This document shows, piece after piece, positions 1 through 13,161 of a DNA stretch of 64,000 nucleotides (position 1 is the stretch's first letter; each line of letters opens with the position of its first letter). The DNA comes from Hydnum rufescens UP504. Taxonomy: Eukaryota; Basidiomycota; Agaricomycetes; Cantharellales; Hydnaceae. Position numbers and translations under genes: made by a program. The stretch covers positions 1 to 64,000 of the forward strand of contig MU129005.1 of assembly GCA_014904985.1 (NCBI GenBank), read 5' to 3'. Below the pieces are notes generated by a model. It was not told where the DNA came from, did no database searches, and saw only the letters and a list, made by a program, of their open reading frames with translations.

Positions 1-2855
1 CTTCCTCGATTAAGTCAACAATTGATAATCACTGTGGAGGTTGAATCCCTCGCTTCTCCCTCCGCCCGCTGGGGAAATGCCAGTTAAGCACTACAGATGA
101 ACCTTCTCGAGGATGATGAGCGCCTTTATAAGCCCCCGGCCTGTTACTCTTGTTCGATTACTGGATCCCAACAACAGAAGTGGATACATACCCGAGAGCG
201 GCTGTGCCGTGCCGATGATAAGAAGAGATCCTGCGGTAGCTGTAGTTATTCAGGTAGTGTCGGCGATGATTATTGCACCGACAACGAAGACCGGAATCCC
301 GCGTGGCCCAAAAAGACCGGTACGTGTGCCCCTCCTCGATGAAGGTGGGTACTTGCGTTCCTTGCCATCACTTGCGCTCCAGGTCGATACGACGAACGAC
401 CTGCGCACCAATCTTGGCACCTTAGGTAGCCGGAATCCGTGTATGAAGATTCATATCCTCAAGATGATTTTTCCAATGAACGAGGTGAGCCACACCATCA
501 ACATTATCTGGTTCATCCCTATCATGCACAGAGAATTCAGCATCATGTAAGCGAAGACCCCAGCATTCCCAAGCCCCTGCTCATTTCCTCCCTCGCGTCA
601 TAGATTCAAATATTCTTCAAAATCTGTTTCCCTTGGGTATCTGCAGATTCATATAAAAGTAAGATGTGTCCGTGGCATACATGGGAGTTCTTCATTTCTA
701 GCGGCTCAGAATTTGGCTCAGGGAAGAGTTAGAATGAATGATATATCTCCCTCAGCATTAGATTTGCCCATTCTCAATGACTGAAAATTTATAGAGGGAC
801 TGGACAATAGAAGTTTGTAGTTCAGACCAATGAGTCTACATGAGGTAGTATGTAATCAGCAGCAACCTGAAAGCCTCATTTCACCTATATAGGCCCCGGC
901 AGCCAACTAGAGGCGTGGCTAGTGCTCCTACCTGATGGATTGCAGTAACTTCTCAGACTATCTTTATTTCTCTGGTCCCTGCCTTACATTTATCTGCCCA
1001 ATCCCGGAAATACTGCCTTGTGTGGCATACCACTGTGCGCTGCAGTGTTCATGGTATCCCAAATTCGGCCCGGGAATCTCGGATCTAGGATTGATTCGCA
1101 GGGATTCTCGATAGCCCTACCGGGTCTTGTGGAAAGTTTACCCCTTCCAGTGGATGCTCACATGAGCCCAAGGATCTCAGGGTTGATCAAAAGTGCAGGA
1201 AAAGGCATGCCGAATTCTGGTCAATTCTTAGAACTGGGCAAGGTCTCGAATCGTCAATACGAGAATAAATGTACACGATCCACCCCCCCAATAGAAGTAA
1301 AAACACCAAGAGGACAGGGACGAACAATGTCCAATGTCCAGTAGTCCGGCAGTCAAATTGAGAGCGAATGTTTCTACCAAGCCGGGGGGACGCATCATTT
1401 CAGCATCCATAAACCGGCCGAGTGTAACCACTCTAGGAACCGGTGTGTATGCACGTGCCATCTCGGGGACGAAATTCAACTACCAATCATGGAAACTATC
1501 ATCTAGACTACATCTGTTATAGTAATCGAGAGCACGCAGGAAAACATTCCTCGACCTGGGTGGCATATTGCATAGAAGTCCGACCCTGGCCCGCAGTACG
1601 ATCGCGAGGATGGGCCAGTCCCATAGATGTGCACGGGATGTCAGAGTGCGATGAACGAGGGAGCCGAGCAGTAACGGACATAGTAGAGCAGTCCTCAGCA
1701 GCAAGACTGATATAGAAATCACGCACCGTGAAATTTCCCTATTCGAGAACATTGACAGGACGTCCCATCAGAGAGGACCCCAGAACCCTGGGCTCGCTGG
1801 GGCCATGGAGTGAGATTCTTCGAATTCCAAGAGCTCCGCAAACACGTTGGTCTTCGCGGTCACACGTACTACGGGTCCATGGTGCATCTATCTAGAACCC
1901 ACCGTATGGTTGAGCCGTCTGAAGCCCGAGGACGACTTTTGCGTCGCAAAAATGAAACATGGAGTGCGGTGGTAGTACAGATCGTAAGATATCAAGATAG
2001 TTAGACGAGTGGAAAGGCCCGTCCCACGATTCCGTTTCCCGACTGGAAATATCCTCCTGTAGTCTTCGCCCCAAGCCCTGCCCAAGTTCCTGTCTTCTTG
2101 ACGCAGAAGCCCTGGGTAATCCAGAGGGAATAGGGACCGGCTCCACGACCACCAATGTAGGTATCATCTGAAATCAAACCTAACCCCATCCTCGTCGTAT
2201 AGACGCCCACAAACCCAAAAGGATTTACAGGCTAGTTGCTTCATGATAAACCCACAGTGTCAGGGCGAGATGGTCCCGAGATACAGAGATCTAGTCTTGC
2301 TCAGTCTCCCGGGAGGAACACTGCAGCACTCGCACCCTAGTACGAGACGTTCGTATACGCGACAGACTGCTGGATCGAGAAATTGTAATCCGTCAAGCGC
2401 GCTGGGGCTGTGCCAATATACCTCGGTCCGGTCACAAGGGCCCCCGAACCGAACACCCCGACTGCCCTGAAAAAAGGCGCTCAGATGATAAAACTCCTTG
2501 TGTGTTCAAGTGTGAACTGAACTTGGCTCGAACACACATCAATAGTGGTGAATTGGCGAATTCCTGGCCTCACAGTGTCACGAAAATCTCGTGCCAGCCT
2601 GCGGTTCGAAATAGGAGAGTGCATTGTCTCTAGTGTTCCTGAGGGGTTGGCTAAAAAAATTTTTCCATTAAGGGGCTTGGACTTTGGCGAGGCATCACGT
2701 GTATGGAAAATACTTTTTCACCGCCGTTTTAGTTACTTGGGAGGACATATCCCCGAGCCTGACTTTTTTTTATGCGAAAAGTACAGTATTCTGTACGAGG
2801 ATCCCCCTCTCGCCACCACTACGACCCCATTGCCCCCATATATTCGCAGGACACG
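1..2855. other. gene-poor region, no supportable gene
   Basis: No open frame here carries a domain I recognise. Frames are short and overlap on both strands. A minus-strand stretch at about 1480-1750 encodes a run of hydrophobic residues followed by an Arg-rich segment and might be a decayed membrane-protein gene, but I could not connect it to a family. The last 200 bases form the putative promoter of the copper transporter downstream. Confidence 0.5.
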
Positions 2856-3529
2856 ATGATGATGATGAATGGAATGACGATAACGATGCTCCCATACCTT
2901 CACTTTACGGCAGGAGATGCAGTGTGGTTTGCTGCGTGGACCCCTACGTCTCACGGCGCTATTTCCGGGACATGCATAGCCTTAGTCCTACTCGCCATAT
3001 TCGACAGACTACTGATAGGGGTAGGGGGAATACTGGCGGTTTATTGGGCTCCGAGGTATGCTTGGCCTTGAAGTGGATCCTTCCATAGATACTGGGTCAT
3101 CAACACCCCCCCTTCTTGGTCAATCCACATAGAGCACTAGTGGGCATGAAGAATGCCACCAATCAGACTCACGTGAGGACGCTTTGCCGTCATCCGATAG
3201 GAAATCGCGCTCGCAGTCTCCAGAGGCTCCGGGACAGTCGGGGGGATCATCGCCAGTTAGGCGCCCCAACCCCTTTATTCTTAAGAATGATGTCCCAAGG
3301 GGTATCGTATTCTTCGTGCAATCAACCATATCGACTGCACTCATGCTAGCTGTGATGTATGCTTGTCCCTGTTGATGCAAAAGCACTGGATTAAAACGTC
3401 GAATAACACCCATGTGTATTCTGTAGGACATGGAACGCCGCCTACATCATCAGTATCATCCTTGGCCTTGGCGTCGGCGAAGTACTTTTCGGTCGATTCT
3501 CAACCACATCCGTGTCTTTGCACCATTAA
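2856..3529 (+). CDS. CTR-family copper transporter
   Basis: High-affinity copper transporters of the CTR family import Cu(I) as trimers with three membrane helices per subunit. The start is a run of Met codons (MMMMNGMTITM), typical of the Met-rich copper-binding N terminus. It is followed by the signature LHFTAGDAVWFAAWTPTS that leads into TM1 (AISGTCIALVLLAIFDRLL). A Ser/Arg-rich loop (from about 3178) leads to TM2, whose end reads STALMLAVM and places Met residues near the expected MxxxM motif. A clear intron (3357-3426, GTATGC...TGTAG) splits that Met codon. TM3 follows as TWNAAYIISIILGLGVGEVLFGRF, containing the GxxxG-like packing motif, then a short tail to TAA. The first intron (about 3015-3177) is less certain. 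The start is the first of four tandem ATGs; an upstream exon cannot be excluded. It is isolated in gene-poor DNA. Confidence 0.82.
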
Positions 3530-4869
3530 ATGGGTTTCTATCGCGTATTACTTATAAGACTTCGAATGTAACTCAAATACCAAAACTCGCCTGCTCAATC
3601 TCACCTTGCATTCGTTCGCAGCGTGTGCCAAACGCTCCCTTAACTGAATGGCCCGCCTTGGCGATGGCTTGAGACGTATAATCCTTTATGCAAGACTTTT
3701 AAAGGTTTCAAGATGACGTGCATCCTTCGGCGAGGGAGACGAATGGTGCCCAGTGCAGACTCAACGACCTGTGGCCTGCGACCGCTGATTCAATGGCTGT
3801 TATCTTTAGCTCTCCCACGATTCCGCATTCGCTCTGTGAAGTAAAGCCAAAGCATCCCCATCTATAGAGGCTGCCTCATGATTTCAGATGGTCTCCAGAG
3901 TGTCAACCCCAATCTAGTGAGCTAAAACACTACGGCAATTTGTCCCACCTAGAGCAGAACCTGCTAGCACTGGCGAAGCACCCGGTCGTGGACTCTATCT
4001 GACACAAGCCCATTGATAAAAAGGCCTTGGTTACCTCTGCGATATCGGGGTGATGGGTGTCTCCGTCGTGGCAGTCACGTGACCCGAACTCCATCAACCG
4101 AGCGATCCATTGAGAGGGTGATCGGCAGTGATTTACGCCCTCCGCCTAAGACATGGCCACGATTGGTATGTGGGAGGAAAAAATATTCCTAGGGGTTGCC
4201 CGGAGTCGCACTGGAGTCTGAACAGAATCCCAAAAGCCATCGACGGTACGTTATGCGCAAGATTTAAACGATGTATTTGGGACCTGGACAGGTATATAAT
4301 TTGATATGCACACAAGTGGGCCCCAGTGTCTCTCCAGTGGAGTGGATGCATAAGCCGCTCTGGGCCTTAAGGACGAATTTCCCAGAACCCATGACTCGAC
4401 GTGCGCTTTACCCCTGTGAATCTCCCATTTCTCTCTTCCTCTCTACCGCACTTCACAAGCCCAAACAATAACCTTCTATTTCCAAAATCTCTCTTGGCTT
4501 CTCCCTAATTCACGTTCTTTCCGACGTAGACCGGCCAAACTTGCTCAGATCGCCTTTCACTGGGCATGGTCTCCCCTGGTGGTATCCTTCCCTCTGCCTG
4601 ACCAAATATTCACGTTCCTAGATGATCCGTTCTTCCCTGACCACTACTCATTGCGCTGTCAACATTCCACCACCCTGACACTATATTTTCAAACTATCCT
4701 GACTTACTTTGGACCCAGATCCCCTGGACAATTTCTTCCAGGACTGAAATCTATGCTTGGACCCAGGCCTACGATCTTCCCAGCTCCCACAGTGAGATTT
4801 TTGATATCTCCTCCTCTAAGGCGATCGGTGGTCGGTCTTGCCCCAATTTCGATCCTGACTCGTCACTTC
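3530..4869. other. intergenic, no supportable gene
   Basis: Frames at 4133-4471 on both strands lack recognisable motifs. I see no coding or structural feature. Confidence 0.5.
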
Positions 4870-5730
4870 AGATTCTCCTGAAAGGGCAGTTCTGACTTCG
4901 AGACCGACCTCTAGTGCTTCGACTTCTACTCTCGCATCTAATTCGAGCTCAACCAATTCCACTTCCACTCCTACTGTGACATCGGCGTCCTCGATTGTTT
5001 CGACTTTGAATCTTACGCTCTTCTCCACAATATTCAACACCTCGCCGTCTGGCGCATCTCCCGATACGTCGTGATGACCACGAGATCGCCCCCCAAAATC
5101 CGCGATTGTCTTGCTGGTTCCCCTCTCTTTGTCTCCTCCCCTCAAGGTAAATGCATCGTGAAACCATGCAGCAGCTGAGGGCGAAGATTCTATGAAACCC
5201 TCACATGGGACGATTTGTACCGTATGGACACAACTTGCCAAGGGCCCGGTCGACTATTGCACAAGATTAAAGCGACCCTGGGGTTCAAGAAGCCCTCTTA
5301 TTGCGCTTCCTGCCTTGTTTCCACATCCTGTCCAATATTCTGATGCCCCTAACACATTTAAGACCTCTAACGTGATCCCATTCAATCCAACGGGCCCGGG
5401 AGCGGAAGCCAGAATTCCAATATAGCCGGCATTACAAGCACTGTCGGTGGGGGAATTCTAGGTCTCGGACTGATGATTATTGCTGTGTTCTTTCTAGTGC
5501 GCAGATAGCAGCCAGTGAACATCGTCCTGAACCAGAATTCCCGCGTACCCCAGCTTATTCCGGCCACTGCTCCAGCACTGGTGGCGATAGACTTTGGTCA
5601 GCTAGGACTAGAGCCGCTTCCGATGACCGTATCCTGTATATGGGGACCACCAGCAATCGGCTTATGAGCCCCCCCCCCCCCCCCGTGGCTTCGAGTATGG
5701 TTCACGGTTTCAAAGGATCAAATATCCATC
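4870..5730 (+). pseudogene. decayed Ser/Thr-rich single-pass membrane protein
   Basis: From about 4870 to 5068 one plus frame encodes a stretch about half Ser/Thr (SSASTSTLASNSSSTNSTST and onward), ending in tandem TGA codons. Near 5431-5508 another frame encodes a single hydrophobic helix with small residues and a basic stop-transfer, TSTVGGGILGLGLMIIAVFF followed by LVRR. Downstream a frame reads DDRILYMGTTSNRLMSP and runs into a long C homopolymer (about 5670-5685) that would encode proline. A Ser/Thr-rich ectodomain, one helix and a short tail is the usual plan of fungal WSC/Mid2-like or mucin-like surface proteins. The frames do not join into one reading frame with obvious introns, so I treat it as a relic. 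It may instead be a live gene whose splicing I failed to resolve. Confidence 0.38.
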
Positions 5731-8700
5731 CCTTCCATGTATAGAACGCACCAACACTTTCCTCTGCAATAGGAACGATCCTCTGCACCCAGGTGCCTAG
5801 TGGTTTGTCTACGCACCCGACAAGTCCGATCCCCCCTTTCTCTCAAAGCTTCCCCGACTCTGCGGCCATACCCAATTTCCCCCGATCCGAGGTGATATTC
5901 CGGTACTGCAGGAACATAAACGGTGGACCCCTCACCCTTCGAAGCTCATCAATAATGCAATAATGGCATATTTCCGTTGCTCCGCTCTCACACGTTTTTA
6001 ACATTTTGTATAGACTCCCCGGCCCCGTCGATCCCGGCGTCAAAGGGAATCTTGGACTTGAAGGGGACAGGTAGCAGATGGAGCTAGTCTGTAATCTGAG
6101 GGAATTCTTTTTATTTTCTGCCATTCCGCTATCTTTGGTCTGGCCGCTGACATTCACCATTCTGTTTTTTTCGTAGCTTCTTGTGTACGACAATCTCCTT
6201 GGGAAGTGGGGAGGGGGCTTCAACACCTCGTTTCTCTTCGAAGAAGGGCTAATGGCCTCTGAATTCATCGGGCTTTTTTAACCTTCCCTGTTCCTTTCTT
6301 CAGCCTCTTTTCCTCCGAAAGTGAAATTCCCACCGAGTCTACCTGGGGAAATGCTGATCGAACCTCTGAAATGAATACATCCTTCCACGGAGACCAAAAT
6401 TCAGGGCACTCAACTATTGTATAGGTACGCTCCTGGCGAAAGATAGACACGGCTCCATGAGGTCCGCTCTTCCTAAATGCATTCCCTCTCATGTTGTTGG
6501 ACAGGGAGTACGGGAGGGGATGGTTCTACATGTCAATCGCCTGGAGCCTAGACCTTCAGATGTCGTTAATATTCAGTGGTGGGCATAAGGTCATCCAATG
6601 TGACAAGCCGGTCATTCATTCGTAACGGCCATCATGAGTCAATAATAATTAGGCTGAAAGTCGCCGAGATTCAGGGGGGAATGTTCCAAGATATTCTCAG
6701 GTTAAATGTCAGCGTGCATGCATTTCGTCAACACTGAAAGGGTGAGAAGCATGCGGAAATCCAACTGGACACGCTCCATAGCTGGAAGCTTCTGGAACGC
6801 TCCAGAGTGCAGAGAACTGCTCCGCAGTGTTCCTGTGCCTCCTGAAGGGGGCGACATGTTCTGGAACATGTCCGGTTCTCCTGATGAACGAGCATGATAA
6901 GTATATGCATGGAGTGGCCGTACGTCTACGCCAACGTCCTTCCCAAAACGTTTAACGACCTCCAGAAGGTTCAAACTGATCAAAAATAGTATTGAGTTCC
7001 GAGACACCTCAGCCGAAGGGGGACTCCAGATGCAAATATCGGAACAGGGGTCATGTGAACTTTGATCCGGGGGAGTTTGGTCAGATGCCGTTTTGAGAGT
7101 CTTTTGGCCTGATGTTGCTCCGACTCGGCTCAACTGAATTGAGTCAAGTAATCGCAGAGTAGAAAATTCCCTCGTGAAAAGCGGATAGGAGTCATTCTTA
7201 CCGCAACGACCAAGCGAGTCTACCTAAGTAATAGTCAAGTTCCATAGGGCTCCTCACAGATCGGATCTATGCGGATGCAAACCGTAAATATTCAGATCGG
7301 CTCGGATCCGGATCCCCAGTGGTAGCCTCCATCAGAGGATGACGATGCGGCAAAATTTGCAGATCCTGGCCACAAATAGAAAACATGGCCGCAAATTCAC
7401 TGATTTGGGTGGAAAAATCAGCCTCAAACACTATATAATGCAATGAAATAGCCTTTAACTGATCAAGAATAGATGTCCCTTCATTCTGATGCACCCTAGA
7501 CTTGAGAAATAGCATGCAGAGGTTCAAGTCGTTCACGCGGCTAATTCCGGGACGTGGGAGATTACCTTTTATGGCAATAAAGTCATGTGTGTTGAACGGG
7601 TGAGGATGGGGGGGAGCAGGAACTAGGATTGGGACAGCAGAATCCTCAGGCTATGTACAATTCATTACATAATCAAGGGGAGATTGCCAACCTCCAACAA
7701 TGTGCCAGGTTTTTAGCCTCAGAGGCTTGCCTTCAGGAGCTGGATAAAACTACAAGTCAATTTTCAGTCCCAGTTGGACTTCAGTATTGCAGCTGTGAGT
7801 GGTTGAGAAAAACCACACATCTTCAGTCTTGGAAAGCCCAGGTGAAAGGCTCCAGTGATATCTCTGAGAGAAGCTTGTCTCCCTCTCGCGCACAGCTGGG
7901 ACCTTTATATTTCAATCCGCGGATTCGATCCCTTGAGATGCCTCGATACGGATGCGATCCAATCCGCATCCGATCCGATCTGTGAGGAACACTAGTTCGC
8001 TGTTTGATTGAACCATCCTCGTTCTTGATCGACTCGAAGCCGTGACATCCATCACTCAGGCTACGCACTTTCCTGGATTCACCGAGGATTTAGTTCCTAA
8101 AACCGTGCCAGCTCCTTTTGGTCGCAGGACCTTGCGTATGACAGGAACCCTAATCATCACGACTCCTCGTGAATGGTCATCATGACGACTACTTGTGTAT
8201 ATGGATTTTACATCAGCAACACGTAATTTAACACGAAGTGGAGGTAGGTGGCGGTAGATTTCAAAGCAACACGACCTTCGGTCATGTCACAGGTCACAAC
8301 CCCAGAAACGCGCTCCGAGGCTTATCGGAGCAAAATCTAATAATAGATTTCCTTTTATATCTGACCTAAGGTACAGCATTTTCGAAATGGCTGCACATTG
8401 ATTGTACTTACAAAGTCATCTATGGTCCCCAGTGTTTTGTAGCCGTCAAGCGAAGCAATTGGGTGCAATACGGCGTGTGGAAAAGAAATTGTATCCAAGG
8501 GTCGATTATTCAGGCTCCGCTATTACCGCAGCTTCAAACTCTACAGTAGTGTTTGCGATACGATGTAGTTATCCATGTGGAGGTACCCGATGCCGTGCAA
8601 ATAGAATAGATATTGTGGTTCGGATCAAACAACAGATATAACTGCCTAGTTCAATCGCCGTTCTTCCAGCGTCTATTCAGCTGCTGTACCAGACTTCAGA

Positions 8701-9882
8701 AAGGCCACGTAACGTGCGAAGGGAAACAGGATTACACGCAGGAAGATGAGGAAATTGAATGCTAAATGGTAGAACAGTGCGTGGGCGGTAATATCCGAGG
8801 TGAATCGCCTCCTGTAGAGTACTGTACCTTTCTTTACGAGTTCCTGAGCTTATGCGACCGCCACTTCACTGAGGAGTTCATGAAAACCCCTGGTGAGCAG
8901 CCCTACTCAACCACCGTTGCAGTCTCCTTGCAGAAGGACCTAGTACCCTTAGTCTAAGCAACTTGCGATTCGGTCTCACGCTTATCCCCGTAAGGCGTGA
9001 ACAGAACTCCGCCCCCTAGACCTCACGCCTGACAGTTCGCGGCTTGCTACTTCAATAAGCGAATTGTTAAATATTGAACGTGTCTCTGATGGAATTTTCC
9101 ATTAGTGTGCCAGGGAGCGAAGGGTGGGCGATGGCCCAGCCGCAAAATCGCCGGAGGTCTCCCAATTCCCCGACGCGCCCCGACTAGCCAATCACCGCGG
9201 CCCAGCCACCCGATTCTATCGAAGATTCTCACGCAGGATGTTGTGGTAATGAGAAATCAGAGACAGGGTCCTGACTAAACACTCCAGTAAATAAGGCAAA
9301 TGGCCCAAAGCGGTCGCCGACTCGGCACAAACCTACTTGTGCATTATTGCGTTTTTATTATTTAAGTATTACATACGTGGTGTGGATTTTTCGCACAGGT
9401 TCTGTGGGCTTACATTTCCTATTTTGCTAGTGAAATCGCTCTTTTACCCACGATGCTAATTAATTATTCAAGAAATTTTAAACACACCTGTTTGGTTTAC
9501 TGCAAGCCTGTGTCTCTGTGGACCCAGTTACACCTCGATAACAGTGGGCGGTATACGCCGTACCAACGTCGGCGATGTGCCCCAGTATTTTATCACAGCA
9601 GCTGTGGAGCGTGGGGTTAGAGCCTGAGAAACGTGTGTGGCGCGGACGAGTCCTCGGATGAGCGCTCATGCCGCCGGGGACTCCCGAATTCAGTGCCGTC
9701 GCTGAGTCGCTCTTTAATTGTAAGCAATTGAATGTTTCATTTCTCTGCAGGCTTTCCGCTTCGTCATCTTCCTTTTTTACAAATCGCCCTCCACCTTCTC
9801 TGAGCTTCGGACGCCGTATAAATATGATGCATTTTCTCTTGTCCGGTGGTACCTCCCACCCAACACCCTCGGTTTCTAAAAG
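5731..9882. other. gene-poor region holding one inverted-repeat element
   Basis: Apart from the inverted-repeat element at 7251-7988 I see no supportable gene. Frames at 5843-6492 and 6702-7133 (minus) lack recognisable domains. The final few hundred bases are the presumed promoter of the MFS transporter. Confidence 0.5.
7251..7988. mobile_element. degenerate terminal-inverted-repeat element
   Basis: The left end reads TCCTCACAGATCGGATC (7251-7267) and the right end (7972-7988) is its exact reverse complement, a perfect 17-bp terminal inverted repeat. Subterminal GGATGCGGAT/GATCCGATCC motifs recur inside both ends. The 8-bp flanks (CATAGGGC and ACACTAGT) do not match, so no target-site duplication is left or the boundaries are slightly wrong. 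No transposase is recognisable inside. It is probably an old non-autonomous DNA transposon. GATCGGAT-rich ends resemble hAT-type elements of other fungi, but that assignment is inference. Confidence 0.55.
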
Positions 9883-12085
9883 ATGTTTGACATCATTCGC
9901 GATTCTACGTTCGGGACGCTGGTGAACCACCTCACTGGAGGCAGAGTGTTGCCTTACCGTGACCAGCTACCTAACTATCAAATCCCTGAGCGCTACTTGA
10001 AAAGTCTTCGTGATTCCACTGTGCCCAGCAGCCCTGCTACCCGTGTCCCATCCTTTGTGGAAGGAGACGTTGCCAAGAAGGACCCTGAGGCAGCCCATAT
10101 CAAGCGTGAGGAATCGATCGTAGAGCCAGTTGATCCATATATCGTCGACTGGGACGGCGACGATGATCCAGATAATCCACAGTGAGCATTTTCTCCGCCG
10201 TCCAGAAGTCCCTTTTCCAAGTTCCTCCCCCCCAGTAATTGGAGCTCCGGAAAACGGAGCTTCGTCTTGTTCTCCATCTGCGTTCTGACGTTCTCGATCT
10301 ACATTGGGAGCGCCATATACACGCCGTCCATCCCGGGTATCATGAAGGACTTTGGCGTGTCCTCAGTTGTGGCGACGTTAGGGCTCTCACTTTATGTGCT
10401 CGCGTACGGGATTGGTCCAATGGTAGGTCGCAAAAAAAATTCGGTTTGACGCCCTGACTCACCTTGCCTGTCCAGGTCCTGTCCCCCTTCAGGAGCTGCC
10501 GTCTTTGGGACGTAATCCGGTCTACATGATCACTCTCCTGATCTTCGTCCTGCTCCAAATCCCCACTGCTCTCGCACCGAACATTGGTAGTCTCCTTGTC
10601 CTTCGGTTCCTTTCTGGGTTCTTTGCGAGCCCGGCCCTCGCTACGGGCGGGGCGTCTATTCAAGATATGTGCGTATTCACTTTCAGCGCCTGAGCTGGAG
10701 TCATGGTACTGATTGAACCCCTACTATTGCTCAAAGTTATGCGCCACAATACTTGGCATATACGATTGGTCTCTGGGCTATGTCTGCGGTGGCCGGCCCT
10801 GTCACTGGACCCATAGTTGTACGTCTGCACCATTGATCGCTGCCTTCTAGGGCGTTGTCTGACGTAGAGTATTCATCAGGGTGGATTCGCTGCCCAAAAA
10901 GAGGGCTGGAGGTGGCCTCTCTGGGAGCTCCTGTGGATATCAGGATTCTCCTTCGTCTTCCTCTTCTTCTTGTTCCCTGAAACGTACCCAGACACCATCC
11001 TACTAAAGCGTGCTCGGCGCCTTCGGAAGCTCACTGGTAACCCAAACTTACGGAGTTTGAGTGAGATCAAGCAAGCCCAGATGAGTCCGAGTGCCGTGGC
11101 GCAAGAGGCTTTGATACGGCCGTTCCAGCTCATGATGGAACCTGCGGTCTTTTCCTCAACCTCTATCTCGGATGTGAGCAGTTCTCGTTTTCGCTAGTAA
11201 TGTAGGTGTATACTGATAAAGGTGTTGTGTCCTAGTTGGATACGCTATCTTCTATTGTAAGTCTTCACCATTACTATCTTTATCACGACTCGAATTCACG
11301 TTCTCTTTCCTACTCATGCAGTGTGGTTTGAGGCGTTCCCGTTGGTCTTCGTCGATATCTATCACTTCAAACTTGGGGTATCGGGCCTGCCCTTCATCGG
11401 AATCATCGTCGGAGCTGTAGTATCATTTATTTGCTACTGCGCATACATCTACTATTACTGAACCCGAAGTGGATGCGCACAGGAGGATTTCCACCCGAAG
11501 AGCGTCTCAAACTGGCCATTGTATCGGGGTTCGCGATCCCTATCTCTTTGTTCATATTCGGTTTGTCTACCGGATCTTGTCAACCCTCTATACTTGAGAC
11601 TTACGATATGTGTTCAGGATGGACTTCGCGACCGTCGGTACATTGGATTGCACCGGTTATAGGTGCAGCAATCTACATGCCGGGAATATATCTCCTGTTT
11701 CAATGCGTATTGGTCTACTTGCCCATGGCCTATCCACACCACGCAGCTAGCGTCTATGCTGCCAACGATTTCTTCAGGAGTACCCTAGCTTCTGCATTCC
11801 CGTGAGCTCCCCCGCTTTGCAAGCCTGCTGTCATATTCTTAAGGACCTTTGTTTTGGCAGACTAATTGGCCGTGCATTCTTCCATAATCTCGGTATCGGT
11901 CCGGGTTGCTCATTACTAGCGGGAATCGCCCTCGGCATGATACCCATCCTCTACGTACGTTGGATCGTTTTATTGCTCTCGAGACAATGCCTGGACACCT
12001 ACTGACGATTGATCTTTGCACTCAATAGTTGCTGATGCGCAGAGGCGCAACATTACGTGCACACTCCAAATACGCTACTGCATGA
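9883..12085 (+). CDS. MFS multidrug transporter, DHA1 type
   Basis: Major facilitator superfamily drug:H+ antiporter of the fungal DHA1 group, which includes benomyl, caffeine and fluconazole exporters; plasma membrane. A long soluble N terminus ends in the family hallmark DPDNP..NWSS just before TM1 (VLFSICVLTFSIYIGSAIYTP). TM2 follows with LGLSLYVLAYGIGP, then LGRNPVYMITLLIFVLLQIP, the GLWAMSAVAGPVTGPI helix (antiporter motif C-like), and the charged central loop (KRARRLRKLTG). Later helices end in GIALGMIPILY and a basic tail. Clear introns include 10182-10235 and the final one before LLMRRGATLRA. The junction at 10423-10490 is awkward: the frame after it fits only with an alternative donor/acceptor or one extra C in the run at 10483-10487. 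A TIR element sits 316 bp downstream of the stop. Confidence 0.88.
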
Positions 12086-12393
12086 ATGATTAGACTTCTA
12101 GACGATCAACCCCACCTCATGACATGAAAGGTCGGACATCACGCACCGATGTGTGCTTTCCCTCCCCTAGCATAATGGCATTGATGCCGATAATGATTCA
12201 ATAATGTATTTCGCCCCTGCGTGGTGTACTTCTCTTCTTTTTTCCCGTCGCATGCCAGCCAGCACTTCATCACTTCCTCTATCCCTGGTACAGATGTACC
12301 TGTCACGAGTTCATCATTGCCTATTTTATCCATACGGAATAACAAATAATTGTCCTCACCTTCTAAGGTGAACATCATGCGTTGGCATTGCCT
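12086..12393. other. intergenic, 3' flank of MFS gene
   Basis: No gene seen. It runs up to the target-site duplication of the adjacent MITE. Confidence 0.5.
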
Positions 12394-12401
12394 GTGGACA
12401 G

Positions 12402-13161
12402 AGGACCCCTGCAAGCACTGTTAGAGGCGAGATCCAAGGTTCCCGGATTTTGAGGTGATTTTGAGATTATGCGAGGGCAAATTCCCGGATCCGGAGCCAA
12501 AATTTGGTGTCGGCCAACGGTGAGGCGAGGGGTAGGTTCCCGGATTTGGCTCTTCAACCAAACTAGGCTAGATCTGAAATCCCGCCTTGAGGGCGTGGTT
12601 CGGATAGTGTTATAGTAATGTGAGCAAGTGCCTTTGGTACTATTATAGTAATGCTCTGTGTTCAATCCCTGGCGGGTGTGTTTCTTTTTTGGCTTCTAAA
12701 ATACCTACAGAATGTCGCTTTATGGCTTCCTGCAGTACTTAACTACTCCAGGAAACTTGGTATGCAGTATTGTGAAATTGAACAGCCTCACTTTAATGAC
12801 TTATCCTGGTCAACCAAATTCCAAATGCCTGAATTGCTATTCTACCATCAGCACTTGGACAAGGAGGAAACGGTGGAGGATGGAAGAGAAGTTTAGATGA
12901 TAGTGGGTTGACTACACCTGCCTTGGACAACACTGGGATGCCTGGAGTAGTTTGGGAAGGTCAGCAATTTTTGGGGATTTTTGGGATTTTTTGAGATTTT
13001 TTTGAGGCTAGGGGTGAATTCCCGGTTTTTCATGGCCTGTGAGGAGCCTAGAGTCGATTTCCCGGATTTGGTCTGGGATTTGCATCCGGATTTGTACCGG
13101 GAGTCAGGGTCCTTTGGGTCGCCTGCTGGATCTCGCCTCTAACAGTGCTTGCAGGGGTCCT
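12402..13161. mobile_element. hAT-like MITE with 8-bp target-site duplication
   Basis: The element starts AGGACCCCTGCAAGCACTGT and ends with the reverse complement. The inverted repeats match perfectly over 35 bp (12402-12436 and 13127-13161). Both sides carry the direct repeat GTGGACAG (12394-12401 and 13162-13169), an intact 8-bp target-site duplication as made by hAT-superfamily transposases. Inside, a TTCCCGGAT(T) motif recurs near both ends (about 12440, 12482, 12538, 13018, 13058), as expected of subterminal transposase-binding sites. The 760-bp interior has no recognisable transposase, so it is non-autonomous. It lies between the MFS and SET genes, ending 168 bp before the SET start codon. 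The perfect repeats and target duplication imply recent insertion. Confidence 0.9.

Noticed and set aside
1228..1752. Possible seven-helix receptor on the minus strand
   Set aside because: Hydrophobic runs exist, but no conserved receptor motif or consistent exon chain could be built.
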